Part shown: piece by piece, positions 38,109 through 48,100 of the stretch | Layout: every line of letters begins with the position of its first letter | How positions within the stretch are numbered: position 1 is the stretch's first letter | NCBI RefSeq assembly: GCF_000497045.1 | Contig: NW_015961970.1 | Location: forward strand, 2,075,706 to 2,139,705 | DNA: 64,000 bases | Direction of reading: 5' to 3' | Source: Kalmanozyma brasiliensis GHG001 | Lineage: Eukaryota > Basidiomycota > Ustilaginomycetes > Ustilaginales | Position numbers and translations under genes: made by a program | The notes under the pieces: model-generated | What the model saw: only the letters and a program-made list of their open reading frames with translations | Told to the model about the DNA's origin: nothing | The model's database searches: none

Positions 38109-39857
38109 TTACTTTGCCTTCTTCCCGGGGTTTCTGGGAGGGGGTCGTTTGGAAACAATCCTCTTCTTACCCACCGCCACACCTTTGTCCATCAGTTTCC
38201 TCTTGCGTGCCAGGACATCCTCTTTCTTCTGCATCTTCCTCACCTGTGTCCTACTCTCGCCACCTCCCTCCTCGTCTCTCACCCGCATCGCCCCGCTCAG
38301 CAAGCCCGCATCGACCCTCTCGCCGCGAAGGAAGCTCATCACCTTCTGTCGAATCTCCCCCGCGTCGGTGGTGTTGAGATCCAGCTCGGTGTTGGAGTCC
38401 AGCTTGCCGAGCCGCCAGTGTTGCAGCATGAACGTCGCTGCTGCGTCGAGGTCGCGGATGTTACCCTTGCGGAGCGAGCCGGGCGCTTTACCGGCTAGGT
38501 GCCAGAGGAGTTCGACGATCGAATTCGTCCGCCCGAGTGGGTCGGTGCATGTGGCCAGAAAGTCGGCGGGTGGGATGGGGAGGTTGTGGATGTAACTCGG
38601 CAGTTCCTCTCCTGTCGAAGAAGAGGGACGAAGGTTGAGACGATACAGCAGGTAGTCGGCAAGCATCTGAACGTCGAACAGCGACTCCTTGATGCCTGCT
38701 GTGATGGCCAATTTCAGTCCGCGTTCCGCACCGTCGCTGCCGTGACCCAGAAAAGGGACCATGACACCGGGCGTATCGTACACGTAGATGGGTGGGTCTT
38801 TCGGTCCCTCCTCCTCGCTAGGGGTGATGGTGAAGCTTCCCTCCTCTTCTTCCTCTTTGAACCTCGACCGTCTTCCCAATGTCCGCGGTTCAGGCTCGAC
38901 CTTGGTCGGTCCAGCCTTACTAATCCTCACCGTCCCCGTCAACTTCCTTGTCCATCCCGGCGTAGGAGCTGTACTCGCCGCTTTCCCCTTCCCCACCCCG
39001 ACCCTGCGCAAACCATTCAACAAACTGCTCTTACCCACATTCGGCATGCCGAGGATCAACAACCTCACTCCCTCTTCCGGCGTGGGTGTGTGCCTGAAAG
39101 CGCCGCTGAGGCCCTTTTTCGCGCGCTTCTCCTGTCGCTCGCTCCGTTCGCGTGGTGCGAAGCCAGGAGTGTCCGCTATAGCCTTCGCCCTGCTATTGAC
39201 CCAGGAGAGCACACGACGAATGTCCGAATCCACCCGAGTGTCGATGAACAGCACGTGGGTGTGCGGGTCGGCCTCTCGCATGGCCGCCAGCACCGCCTCC
39301 TGCACAGAGGGGGAGATGAGATCCCGCTTGAGGTAGAGGACCAGTCGACGGGTGCGCCAGGATGCGTCGGCACCGGAATCGGATGAAGACGGGTCGAGGC
39401 TGTCATTCGCCGTCGGTGCACGGCGGAGGAGGGACTCGAACACCGGGTTGATGGAGGTAAGGGGAAGACGAGCGTCGCGGGCCTCGATGACGAGAGGTGG
39501 CGGATAGCGCGCGAGGAGGGAGGGCATCGAGCGGACTGCGCGGGCCATGTGGCCGGCGTACCATGAGGGGGTGGTGGTGGGCAGGGGGAAGGTGGGGCGT
39601 GGGGTGAAGGTGGATGAGTGTGCATCCCTCGAGATCGGTGTTGGGTCTGGTTGAGATGACGGTCCGGCTACGACTGATGATGCGGTATCGAGAGGGCTGT
39701 GAGGTGGTGTTGTTGATGTGTATGGGCGGCTGGCTGTCGATCGTATTGGTGGTATTGACGTTGGTGTTACCGCAGCATGACGACACAGCTCCACGCCGAG
39801 GGACACAACACTCCGCCTGGTGCAGCTAGAGGCCGCTCGTGCACCGCATCGCAGCAT
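38109..39857 (-). CDS. MTG1: mitochondrial ribosome-associated GTPase Mtg1 (YlqF family)
   Basis: 582 residues. A basic Ser-rich N-terminus is a likely mitochondrial presequence. The GTPase is circularly permuted as in YlqF/RbgA: the G4-like region (VLYLKRDLIS) comes before the G1 P-loop LLILGMPNVGKSSLLNGLR, then PGWTRKLTG (G2) and VYDTPGVMVP (G3). The YlqF entry motif MARAVRSMPSLLARYP and VIEARDARLPLTSINP is clear. Mtg1 acts late in large mitoribosomal subunit assembly. The usual NKxD of G4 reads LKRD here. Inserts between G2 and G3 contain Arg/Glu-rich sequence. The C-terminus is very basic (KKRIVSKRPPPRNPGKKAK). Confidence 0.93.
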   Translation of the reverse strand: MLRCGARAASSCTRRSVVSLGVELCRHAAVTPTSIPPIRSTASRPYTSTTPPHSPLDTASSVVAGPSSQPDPTPISRDAHSSTFTPRPTFPLPTTTPSWYAGHMARAVRSMPSLLARYPPPLVIEARDARLPLTSINPVFESLLRRAPTANDSLDPSSSDSGADASWRTRRLVLYLKRDLISPSVQEAVLAAMREADPHTHVLFIDTRVDSDIRRVLSWVNSRAKAIADTPGFAPRERSERQEKRAKKGLSGAFRHTPTPEEGVRLLILGMPNVGKSSLLNGLRRVGVGKGKAASTAPTPGWTRKLTGTVRISKAGPTKVEPEPRTLGRRSRFKEEEEEGSFTITPSEEEGPKDPPIYVYDTPGVMVPFLGHGSDGAERGLKLAITAGIKESLFDVQMLADYLLYRLNLRPSSSTGEELPSYIHNLPIPPADFLATCTDPLGRTNSIVELLWHLAGKAPGSLRKGNIRDLDAAATFMLQHWRLGKLDSNTELDLNTTDAGEIRQKVMSFLRGERVDAGLLSGAMRVRDEEGGGESRTQVRKMQKKEDVLARKRKLMDKGVAVGKKRIVSKRPPPRNPGKKAK

Positions 39858-40178
39858 CTTCGTTCGATACTACGGCTGCTCAGCAGGTTGTCGATGAGGA
39901 CGCAGGCTGGACGTCTTGCAAGCGCCACATGGGTCGTGTGAGGACGTCAACCATGGTCATCAAGAAGAACTCAGCTTAGACCCTGAACGCGTCGGCAAAT
40001 TTTTGGGCGCATCTTCTCCACTTCAGCAAAAGGGCCGCCTGAAAAGGGGTGCACAAAAAGCGTTCACAACCTTTCCAACAACGCTCGGCACAGCACAGCT
40101 CTCTTCCTCTCAAGGCTTTGATGTCTCGAAACCGTCTATTGTAGTGACACAAGCTGTTTGAATGTACATATATCCGTC
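39858..40178. promoter_or_regulatory. intergenic, promoter of MTG1 and 3' end of the carnitine acetyltransferase gene
   Basis: 321 bp between two minus-strand genes. No further element is recognised. Confidence 0.5.
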
Positions 40179-42098
40179 TTAGGCCTTGGCCTTGGGGGCA
40201 TCGTTCTGCAACCTGAGGTGCAGATCGCGCAGCTCGACCGCGGCCTCGTTGATGTAGTGTCGCAGGTCGGAGCTTCCCAGCTTGAGACTAGTGAGCGTAA
40301 AGGTGAGGCTGTTCTCCTTGATGGCGTACGCGCAACCGAATCCCTCGGGGACGACCTCGCCGAAGCCCCAGCAGCTGAAGACCTCACTGGAGATCTGCGA
40401 AGTGGAAAGCTTCCACGTGGAGCTAGCAGCGAATGCCTGGTCCTCGTAGATCGCCGGCACCTTCTCTCCTTCCTTGAGGAGCTTCTTGAGACCGAACAGG
40501 TGACGGTCGACACCGCGACCGTCGGCAGCAGCGGTGGCGTAGGTCAAATGCTGCTTGACAGCTGCTTGGAACTTCTCGTACCTCTCCGCGTCCGACGCAG
40601 AGTGCGAGTCCATCGCCTCGCAGAAGGCCTTCGACTCGGCGCTCGACGAACGGATAACCTCGGTCCGGCCCCACTTGAACTTGCGCGTCTGCGCCGACTC
40701 GTAGGTGGCACACGGCTTGCCAAACATGCGGAAGTACGCCAGCTGGATCACCATCTGCACCCACGCATCCGGAGAGCACTTGAACTTCTTGATCGCCCCC
40801 TTACCGTAACCCTGGAAGTCGAGCACGCTGAGATCGTGGCGACCCATCAGGCTGTCAAAGTCCGAAATGGCCTCCGAGATCTTACCCTCGACGGTTGCAT
40901 CCGTCTTGAACTGGATCTGCCTGGGAGCGGGCAGGTCGGTGCGGTTGGAGCTGCCGAGGTCGATCTTACCCGCCGAGAGCGCCTGAAGGGCAAAGTCGTT
41001 GAGACGCAACGTAGGGGTTCCGTCCATCATCGAGTGCTCGCCCATGTAGCCCGACTTGCCGTTGGCGAAGGCGATGATCTGCTGCTTGTCGTAGAAACGG
41101 TTCTTGCCGTCACCGCACCAGAGACCCCATGCGGTGGACTCGATGCTGTGCGGCGCGGTCTCGTCGAGGCAGACGACGATGACGGAGCTGTCGATGCGTT
41201 CAAGGGCCTCCTGGTTGCCGGGGAGGGAAGCGAGGGCCTTGCGCGAATCGGTCCACTTGTCGCGGTTGTTCGAGGAGAGCGCTCCGATGGGTTGCGGGGC
41301 GGGCTTGCTCGAAGCAGAGTCCGAGAGGATCTCCTGGAGCTGTGACTCGATCTCAGCCTCGCTCAGCTCTTGGCCGTTGTGGACGAGGTCGAACTCGTAA
41401 AAGTGACCGTTGCGGAGCACGACGAGGTGGTTGTTGGCCTGCCAGTCGTACTTGACCGCCGTGTCCGAGGGCTTTTCGGGGATGCGGTTGGCGTTGAACA
41501 TCCACTTGTAGGAGCGCATGCAGAGGGGCCCAGCCTTGCCCTTCTCCGGTGCCAGCTGCTCGGTCTCGAGCAACTTGCGGAAGGCGAGGAACGCCTTGAG
41601 CAGACCCGCAGCGCGCTTGGGACCGGTGCGACGCGTGCGGTCGTCCTTGTGAGCGTAAAAGTAGCTCACGTAGGGCACCACGGGATCGCGGTAGGCCATG
41701 TAGGCCGCATCGTTCCACCACTCGCTCAGCCAGCTCTCGCGGCCTTCCTTGTTGGCTCGGTCCTCGAGACGCTGCTGCAGCGTCTGGACGAGCTTGGAGT
41801 CTTCGCCAGAGAGAGCGGACTGGACGGCAGCCTCGGTCTTGGCGAGCGATTCCTTGGTCTGGTGCGGCAGGGTCGACTTGAGGTACTTCTTGAGCGTCTC
41901 TTCGAGCGCGGGGACGGGGAGATGAGGCATGGCACTCTGACCCTCGTACATGGGCCCATTGCCGACACCACCGCTCTTTGTGGAGTCGGAGGAGTAGCGG
42001 GACGTCATGGTGAAGGTGCGAGCAAGAGGTTTAGTGGACGAGGCGATTCGTGAGACGGACGATCGGGCTTGCAAACGACCCAAGCCGATGAGTGTCAT
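40179..42098 (-). CDS. CAT2: carnitine O-acetyltransferase
   Basis: 639 residues from the first ATG; the frame extends upstream only to a TTG. The N-terminus (MTLIGLGRLQARSSVSRIASS) is basic and hydroxylated like a mitochondrial presequence. A second Met (MTSRYSSDS, about residue 31) could give a non-mitochondrial form. The choline/carnitine acyltransferase fold is shown by YLKSTLP, SEWWNDAAYMAYRDPVVPYV, the catalytic-His loop GYMGEHSMMDGTP, KFKWGRTEVIRSSS and KLSTSQISSEVFSCWGFGEVV. The enzyme shuttles acetyl units between CoA and carnitine for transport between peroxisome, cytosol and mitochondria. The protein ends PKAKA, so it lacks the AKL/SKL-type peroxisomal signal of yeast Cat2. Confidence 0.95.
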   Translation of the reverse strand: MTLIGLGRLQARSSVSRIASSTKPLARTFTMTSRYSSDSTKSGGVGNGPMYEGQSAMPHLPVPALEETLKKYLKSTLPHQTKESLAKTEAAVQSALSGEDSKLVQTLQQRLEDRANKEGRESWLSEWWNDAAYMAYRDPVVPYVSYFYAHKDDRTRRTGPKRAAGLLKAFLAFRKLLETEQLAPEKGKAGPLCMRSYKWMFNANRIPEKPSDTAVKYDWQANNHLVVLRNGHFYEFDLVHNGQELSEAEIESQLQEILSDSASSKPAPQPIGALSSNNRDKWTDSRKALASLPGNQEALERIDSSVIVVCLDETAPHSIESTAWGLWCGDGKNRFYDKQQIIAFANGKSGYMGEHSMMDGTPTLRLNDFALQALSAGKIDLGSSNRTDLPAPRQIQFKTDATVEGKISEAISDFDSLMGRHDLSVLDFQGYGKGAIKKFKCSPDAWVQMVIQLAYFRMFGKPCATYESAQTRKFKWGRTEVIRSSSAESKAFCEAMDSHSASDAERYEKFQAAVKQHLTYATAAADGRGVDRHLFGLKKLLKEGEKVPAIYEDQAFAASSTWKLSTSQISSEVFSCWGFGEVVPEGFGCAYAIKENSLTFTLTSLKLGSSDLRHYINEAAVELRDLHLRLQNDAPKAKA

Positions 42099-45000
42099 AT
42101 GGAGAAAGCAGCCGCTATCGTTGGAAACGGAGAGCAGCAAACGGCGAGCCTGGGTCGAAGCTTGACGTTGACTTGAGAGTGCGATGCGAGGGTGCAAAGC
42201 TTGCGTTGATGCGGAGGACGAATGGGGACGAGTGTGGAGTGGATGGAAGATATGAGAAAGGGAGGAGAAGAAGAAGAAGAAGCGTGTAGCTCAAAAGAGG
42301 CGAACAATAGCCCCGTCTCCGGTCAATTGGGGCCGGTGGTTGCGAAGGCCGTGTGAGTGAGTGATTTGGCCCAGACAACTTCCATATCGGTGACGCACAA
42401 ATTTGATTTGCCTGTCCCACAGTCACACGTCTCCACAAAAAGATCGAGGCGAGTTGCGTCTGAAAATCGCTCCCTCTCTTTCCCCAGCCAGCCAGGCACA
42501 CGCGAGCAAGCCGGCATCTGTTCAAACCGAACACACCCGACAAGTCCGTCTCAACAGCCAGCCTTCACAAGCAGCTTCGCTCTTTGACATTTTGGCGCTC
42601 CGCACTTGCTGTTTGGGGCAGCATCGCTCTCCGCTTCAGCTTCTTGCTTGTGTGTCATGGCCTCGAAGCAACATAGGTGTCGAGCTGAGATCGATCAAAC
42701 GGGATAGCCAGCAAGCTCAACATTGTGGGACTCAAAGTCTATTCGTGAACCGGGAGCGATGGCCCACGCTCTGTACGACACCGGTCAACTTGAATCTTGC
42801 TGAACCGGCCAAGGCGGGGAATCGACCGGTGCATTGGGCCGAGTGACTTGGCGGCGAGCAGTTGTGAGTTTCTCTGAAGAAGGAAGCCGACTTCTCTCTG
42901 TCTGATTCTCGGGAAGAACAGCGCACACGGCCGATCTCACGCGAGAAGGCTTACTGCAATCGTGCGGAAGGGAGTAAGGTCGAATTCTCGGGAGGAGTAT
43001 GTTAGACTTGTGCATGTGTGATCTTGAACGCGATCGCGAACTTGTGCCTTCCGATCGGAGACAACCTGAGCGGCGCGCTCCATGCATCCGAGACCATGCT
43101 GCACCGTCTTGCCAATCAGAAGACGCTTCGGCTAATCCTCGTTTCTCGACAGGTCACTCTTTGGATGTGACTGACACAGTTCACGGCGAACATCGGACAT
43201 GCGGGCGTGGTGCAGCGACCGACTGAACCAAGCCGGTCGGCAGGATCGTTCAGGTCGCCAGTTCGGCGCCATGTCCGCTACTAGCTCGCTTAACGTATGG
43301 TGAAGCGCGTGGGTCGAGCCCTCCCACGGAAACGAGCAGCCGCTGGTTGTCACACGCTCTCAGACTGCAGTTGACTGTGATCGATCGACAAGAGGGGCTC
43401 TCATCGCTCTGTCCTTGCAGGCGACAAGTCGGTTTCAAGCCGATCTAGCCTTGCTTCAGTGTCGCGTGTGTGCGTGTATCAGGCCCTCCAATAGCCTTTG
43501 AACATGCTCAACATCTGCCTCTGACGCAACGAAGCGAATGTCGTGGTACTCTAAGGCGATCTCAGCACAGAGTCCGACGGAAGGCGCCACGAAGATCCAG
43601 TCCCCATGTGATCCATTGTGCAGTGTACGGGAGCCTGCCTGCTTTACTGCCTTCAAGATGAAGCTCGGCAATCATGCCCACCAGGGACCACAGTAGGGAC
43701 CAGCTCCATGATCTCTCTCTACCCCTGACGTTCGGACCGCGCCTGATGATGCAAAGCCAGCATTTGGCTCCGCTGTGTCTGCTAAGGCGTAGCCGACTCG
43801 TCTGACCACAGTCAAAAAGGAATGCCGGGACGGGAGGGAGAAAAAAGGGACCGCGCGACAGCCCACGCACGCTGCACAGCGGCTCGGGGATGTCGAACCG
43901 ACTTTGACACGTCGAGTCCATCCCTTTGGCTCATGCGCTCTCGAACCTCGTCAAAGGCAAATGCAAACACTGCGCTCGCCCATAAGCAGGCTTCGAGGGC
44001 ACTCAGGACGATTCAAGTTCGTTCCGACCCCCTTCAATGGCTCGTGCCTTTTCTCACGTCGCGTCGGAGAGTTTGCGATCCACCCGGAATGCACGGCATC
44101 TTGATCCTCTTGTCCGCCTTTGATCAGACAATAGAGCAAGCAGCAGCGGCACTTTGCGGCTTTGATGCGTGAACCTTGCAGCTTCTCGTTTGCTCACCTC
44201 TGCTCTATTGCAACAGCTAGCTTTGATCACGCTGAGTGCGAGACGAAGCACAAGGGCGAGCGAAACAATGGACCAGCTCAACGGGAGATTGGCTCGCCAA
44301 AAGCCACGCCGAAGATCATTTTGAGGGAAACAGGGACCGAGCACCTGGGCAGTGTGTTGTTCGCAGATGTGCAACGCGATGGATGCTTCAGGGGCAGTCA
44401 GCCAGCCGTCAAAACGCCGCTAGCATGCCGCCCCTCAGGACAACAGCGGCAGAGTAGCTCGGCGTTGGCAAGGCGAATGTCAAAAAAGATTTAAGAAAAA
44501 TTGTAGTTTCAGGAATTTTTGACACACGCACAGCACACCGCAAAATTACGAGGTCCAGCGCAGCCAAGCAGCAGTACGCGACCGAGCCCCGGCTTGGCTG
44601 ACTTATTGCTGTGCAGCACACTTCGGCGGCGCGGCCAGCAAAGCCTCGTCGAAAGTCACACTGCGACAGTCTGCCGAAGCTCACTCACTCCGTTGGCGCA
44701 TCCTCGCTCCTTCATCTTTCTCGAGCTCCCATTGTCACGACCCTCTTGGTCCTTCTCATCCTTCATCCTCCGTACAGCATAGACTCTGACTGTCTACAGC
44801 TACAGTCTCGATCCGCAATTGCTGGCTCAGTTGCATTGCTATTCGATTCGGATTCGGAGACGCCATCGGAACGCGCGCTTCACACGCTTCCACCGACTCA
44901 CCATCACCACCATCACCTGACTCGTCGGCTGATCCGACCTCGACACTCACGGTCGCAATCCACTTCGGAGCTGACATTACGATCCGATTACTCGGATGAC

Positions 45001-45177
45001 CATCTGAGCCATCTAAACCGCAGCTTCGGGCCGTTTCCGTCTACCATCGACTCATCGTCGCAACTCTTTGGGCCCTGTCGACCGAGCGTCCTCGCCAACA
45101 GTGTGTCAGCACCCGCCTAACCTCGAACGTCTCTGTCTTTCCGATCACACGCTCACTCGAGCTAGGGCTGGCCCAGC
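42099..45177. promoter_or_regulatory. 3.1-kb divergent spacer, carnitine acetyltransferase / NRPS-like synthetase
   Basis: This is the longest gene-free stretch. A GAA run (42266-42282) lies in the leader of the acetyltransferase gene. A short A/T-rich patch, 44475-44525, stands out from the surrounding sequence. From 44690 the plus strand is C/T-rich and should be the leader of the synthetase gene. A frame at 44611-45120 has no ATG. No transposon, tRNA or coding gene was recognised. Confidence 0.5.
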
Positions 45178-48100
45178 ATGAGTGCAGATTTCCCTCTTGG
45201 CTTCTTGTATAGCCTCCCACCCAGGCCCAAGACCAAATCGCTGGGTGATCACATCGCAGAACACGTCACCGACAATGGCAGAATATCCACCCTCATCGAC
45301 TGTCTTCCTTCCACATCCAATCCTGCCCTCTGGTCGCCCGATCTCTCCCGTCCACCACTAGAGCACCGCCACATCAAGTCGTTCGTCACCAACTTCATCC
45401 TACCATGCTCTCCCAGCCGCGCACCCTTGGGTCCCAACGACCGCGTCATGATGGCGCTCCCAACGGGTCCCGAGAACGCGTTGGCGCTTCTCTCCGTTGC
45501 CGCATATCACACCTGTGCTCCCGTGAACGCGAGCTGTACCGCCGGCGAGCTGCGCGACGATGCTGTCCGTCTGCGGGCCCGTGCCGTTGTCACCACCAGA
45601 GACGCGGTAGAGCGCTTGGGTCTGCACGCCTTGCGCGATCAAGACGACATGGAGATCATCTTTGTCGACCCGCGCTCTTCGGGACCCGCTGGTCTTTTCG
45701 ATATGGCTCTCCTCGGCGAAAACACGATCGCGTCTACTGCTGGCCGTCGACCTTCTGCACCGCATGGACTCGAACACCAGAGTCTCGTGCTCCACACCTC
45801 CGGTACCTCGGGCAAGAAGAAGGTCGTCCCCTACTCGCTGCGTCATCTCATTATCGGTACATGCTGTGTCGTCTACTCGTGGGATCTGCGCCCAGAGAGC
45901 GTCAACATGAACATGATGCCCCTCTTCCACGTCGGTGGTATCGTTCGAAATCTGTGGTCGCCCGTCTTTTCAGCAGGAAGCGCCATCATGTGCGCTGGTT
46001 TCGACGCCAACGCTTGGTGGCCCCTCGCAAAGCAGCTCGGTGCCACTTGGTACTACGCAGCGCCCACCATGCACCACGCCATTCTCGCGTCCAAGCCTGA
46101 AGGCATCGATGCATCAAGGGAGACCAACATCAAGATGATCGCCAACGCCGCAGGTGGTCTCTTGCCCTCGCTCGCCATCCAGCTCAAGGAGACTTTCATC
46201 GGTTGCGCTGTGCTGCCTTCGTACGGAATGACTGAGTGCATGCCCATCGCCTCGCCCCCCACCAATTACCAGCTCGACCGCCCAGGCTGTTCTGGTGTCG
46301 CCTGCGGTCCCGATCTTTCCATTCGAGACCCCTTCGACAAGGAGCGCGAACTTCCTGTGGGCCAGACCGGTGCCGTTTCGGTGCGAGGTCTGCCCACCTT
46401 CTCGGGCTACGAAGTATCAGCAGATCCATTCGAGCCGCTCGATACCTCGGCCTTCTCGAGCGAAGGCTGGTTCGACTCCGGTGACATGGGCCACATGGAC
46501 GCCGACGGATACCTCTACATCACGGGTCGATCCAAGGAGATCATCAACAAGGGTGGTGAAGTTGTGTCCCCCTTCGAGGTCGAGGAGGCCATCACACAGG
46601 CCTGCTCGGATCGCGTAAAGCAGTGCCTGGCATTCTCGATCGAACACAACGTGCTGCAAGAAACCATCGGTGTCGTCGTTGTCCCTGTTCCCAACCAACC
46701 CCGTGTCGGTCTTGCCGAACTCCACAACATGCTGCGATCCCACTTGCATCCTTCCAAATGGCCATTCGCAGCCGTTTACATGGACGACGTTCCCAAGAAC
46801 CAAGCAGGAAAGCCACTCCGCATCAAGCTCGGCACCCGTCTCGGCATCGGACCGCTGTCGGACGATGTCCCACCGCTACAGCGTCACTTTGAAGCCAAAG
46901 CACCAGGCAAAGAGGTGCCGCTTTCGGAGCCCATCCCTTGCAACCTTGTCAGCGTCGATGTACGAGCCGTCGAGAGGGCCTGCTACCGCATTCCAGGCAT
47001 CATCGAAGCCGCCGTTCGTCAGCGCCGCGATGGCTCGCCAGAAGCTTTCATCCAGGTCGAGGAGGACGCTGACTACGATGCAGCTGACATTGACCGAGCT
47101 CTTGCACAAGTGCTCCACGGCTACGTGGTGCCCAACCCTCTTCACGTCTTCCGACAACCCTTGGCCAAGAACCACGGTCAGATCGACTTTGATACCATGG
47201 AAGCCGAAGTGCGAAGGCAGAACGCTTCGAGCATGACTCGAACCGCCTTGATTGTCCGTGACATCATCGCTCGTCTGCTCGACACCGAGGCTGGCTCCAT
47301 CACAGCCGAGTCCGACTTCTTCCTTCTCGGAGGTAACAGTCTCTTGCTCGGTCGACTCGTCCACCTCATCCGCAAAGAGACCGGTGTCTCGCTCGAAGTA
47401 TCGACGCTGTTCATCAACTCGACCATAGCAGGCATCGCCGACCTTGTGGATGATGAGCAAGGCGATATCGAGGAAGAGGAGGACGACTTCTACGATGGCT
47501 ACGACGACAAGGGCGCCCTCGGAGCATCCTATGCAGCACACCGCTACGACGAGGACGAGGATGTGGCCTTCCAGAGCCACGGCTACAAGCCACGCAGCCA
47601 GACACATCCCTGGGTCATCTTCATCCAGGCGATTCCCTTCCTCTTCTTCTATCCTTTCAAGGCTGCCTGGACGTGGACCGTCATCTTGCACGGTCTCGCG
47701 TTCTCTGCCTTCTACATCCGCGACATCTTCTGGGAGCGTGTCGGCGCTCTGCTGGCCTCGATCGTCGTTGCGCGATTGACGAGTCGTATCATCTGTCCTA
47801 TCACTGCCATCGCCTTCAAGTGGCTTGTCATTGGCCGGTACCGTCCTGGCAAATATCCGATGTGGTGCAACTACCATCTTCGATGGTGGATCGTCAACCA
47901 GTCGCTGAAGACTGCCGGTAAAGGTCTTTTCGCCATGACGCCTGGTCTGCAAAAGACCTACTACCGCCTGCTCGGAATGTCGATCGGATCGGATGTCAAG
48001 ATCGACCAGTTCGCCAAGATTGCTGAACACGACCTGATCACCATCCACGACGGTGCCCGGATCGACAAGTGCCTCGTCCGAGGATTCTGTGTCGAGCGCG

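Noticed and set aside
40110..40181. Possible stop-codon readthrough of carnitine acetyltransferase to gain a peroxisomal signal, as known for some Ustilago enzymes
   Set aside because: The stop is TAA, not the leaky TGA-CTA context, and the extension ends in SKP, which is not a peroxisomal signal.
44611..45120. A 169-codon frame in the same phase just before the synthetase ATG, with a possible 63-bp intron (45103-45165) that would fuse them
   Set aside because: The frame opens on GTG and contains no ATG, the sequence is pyrimidine-rich leader, and the donor would be weak. The synthetase starts normally at 45178.
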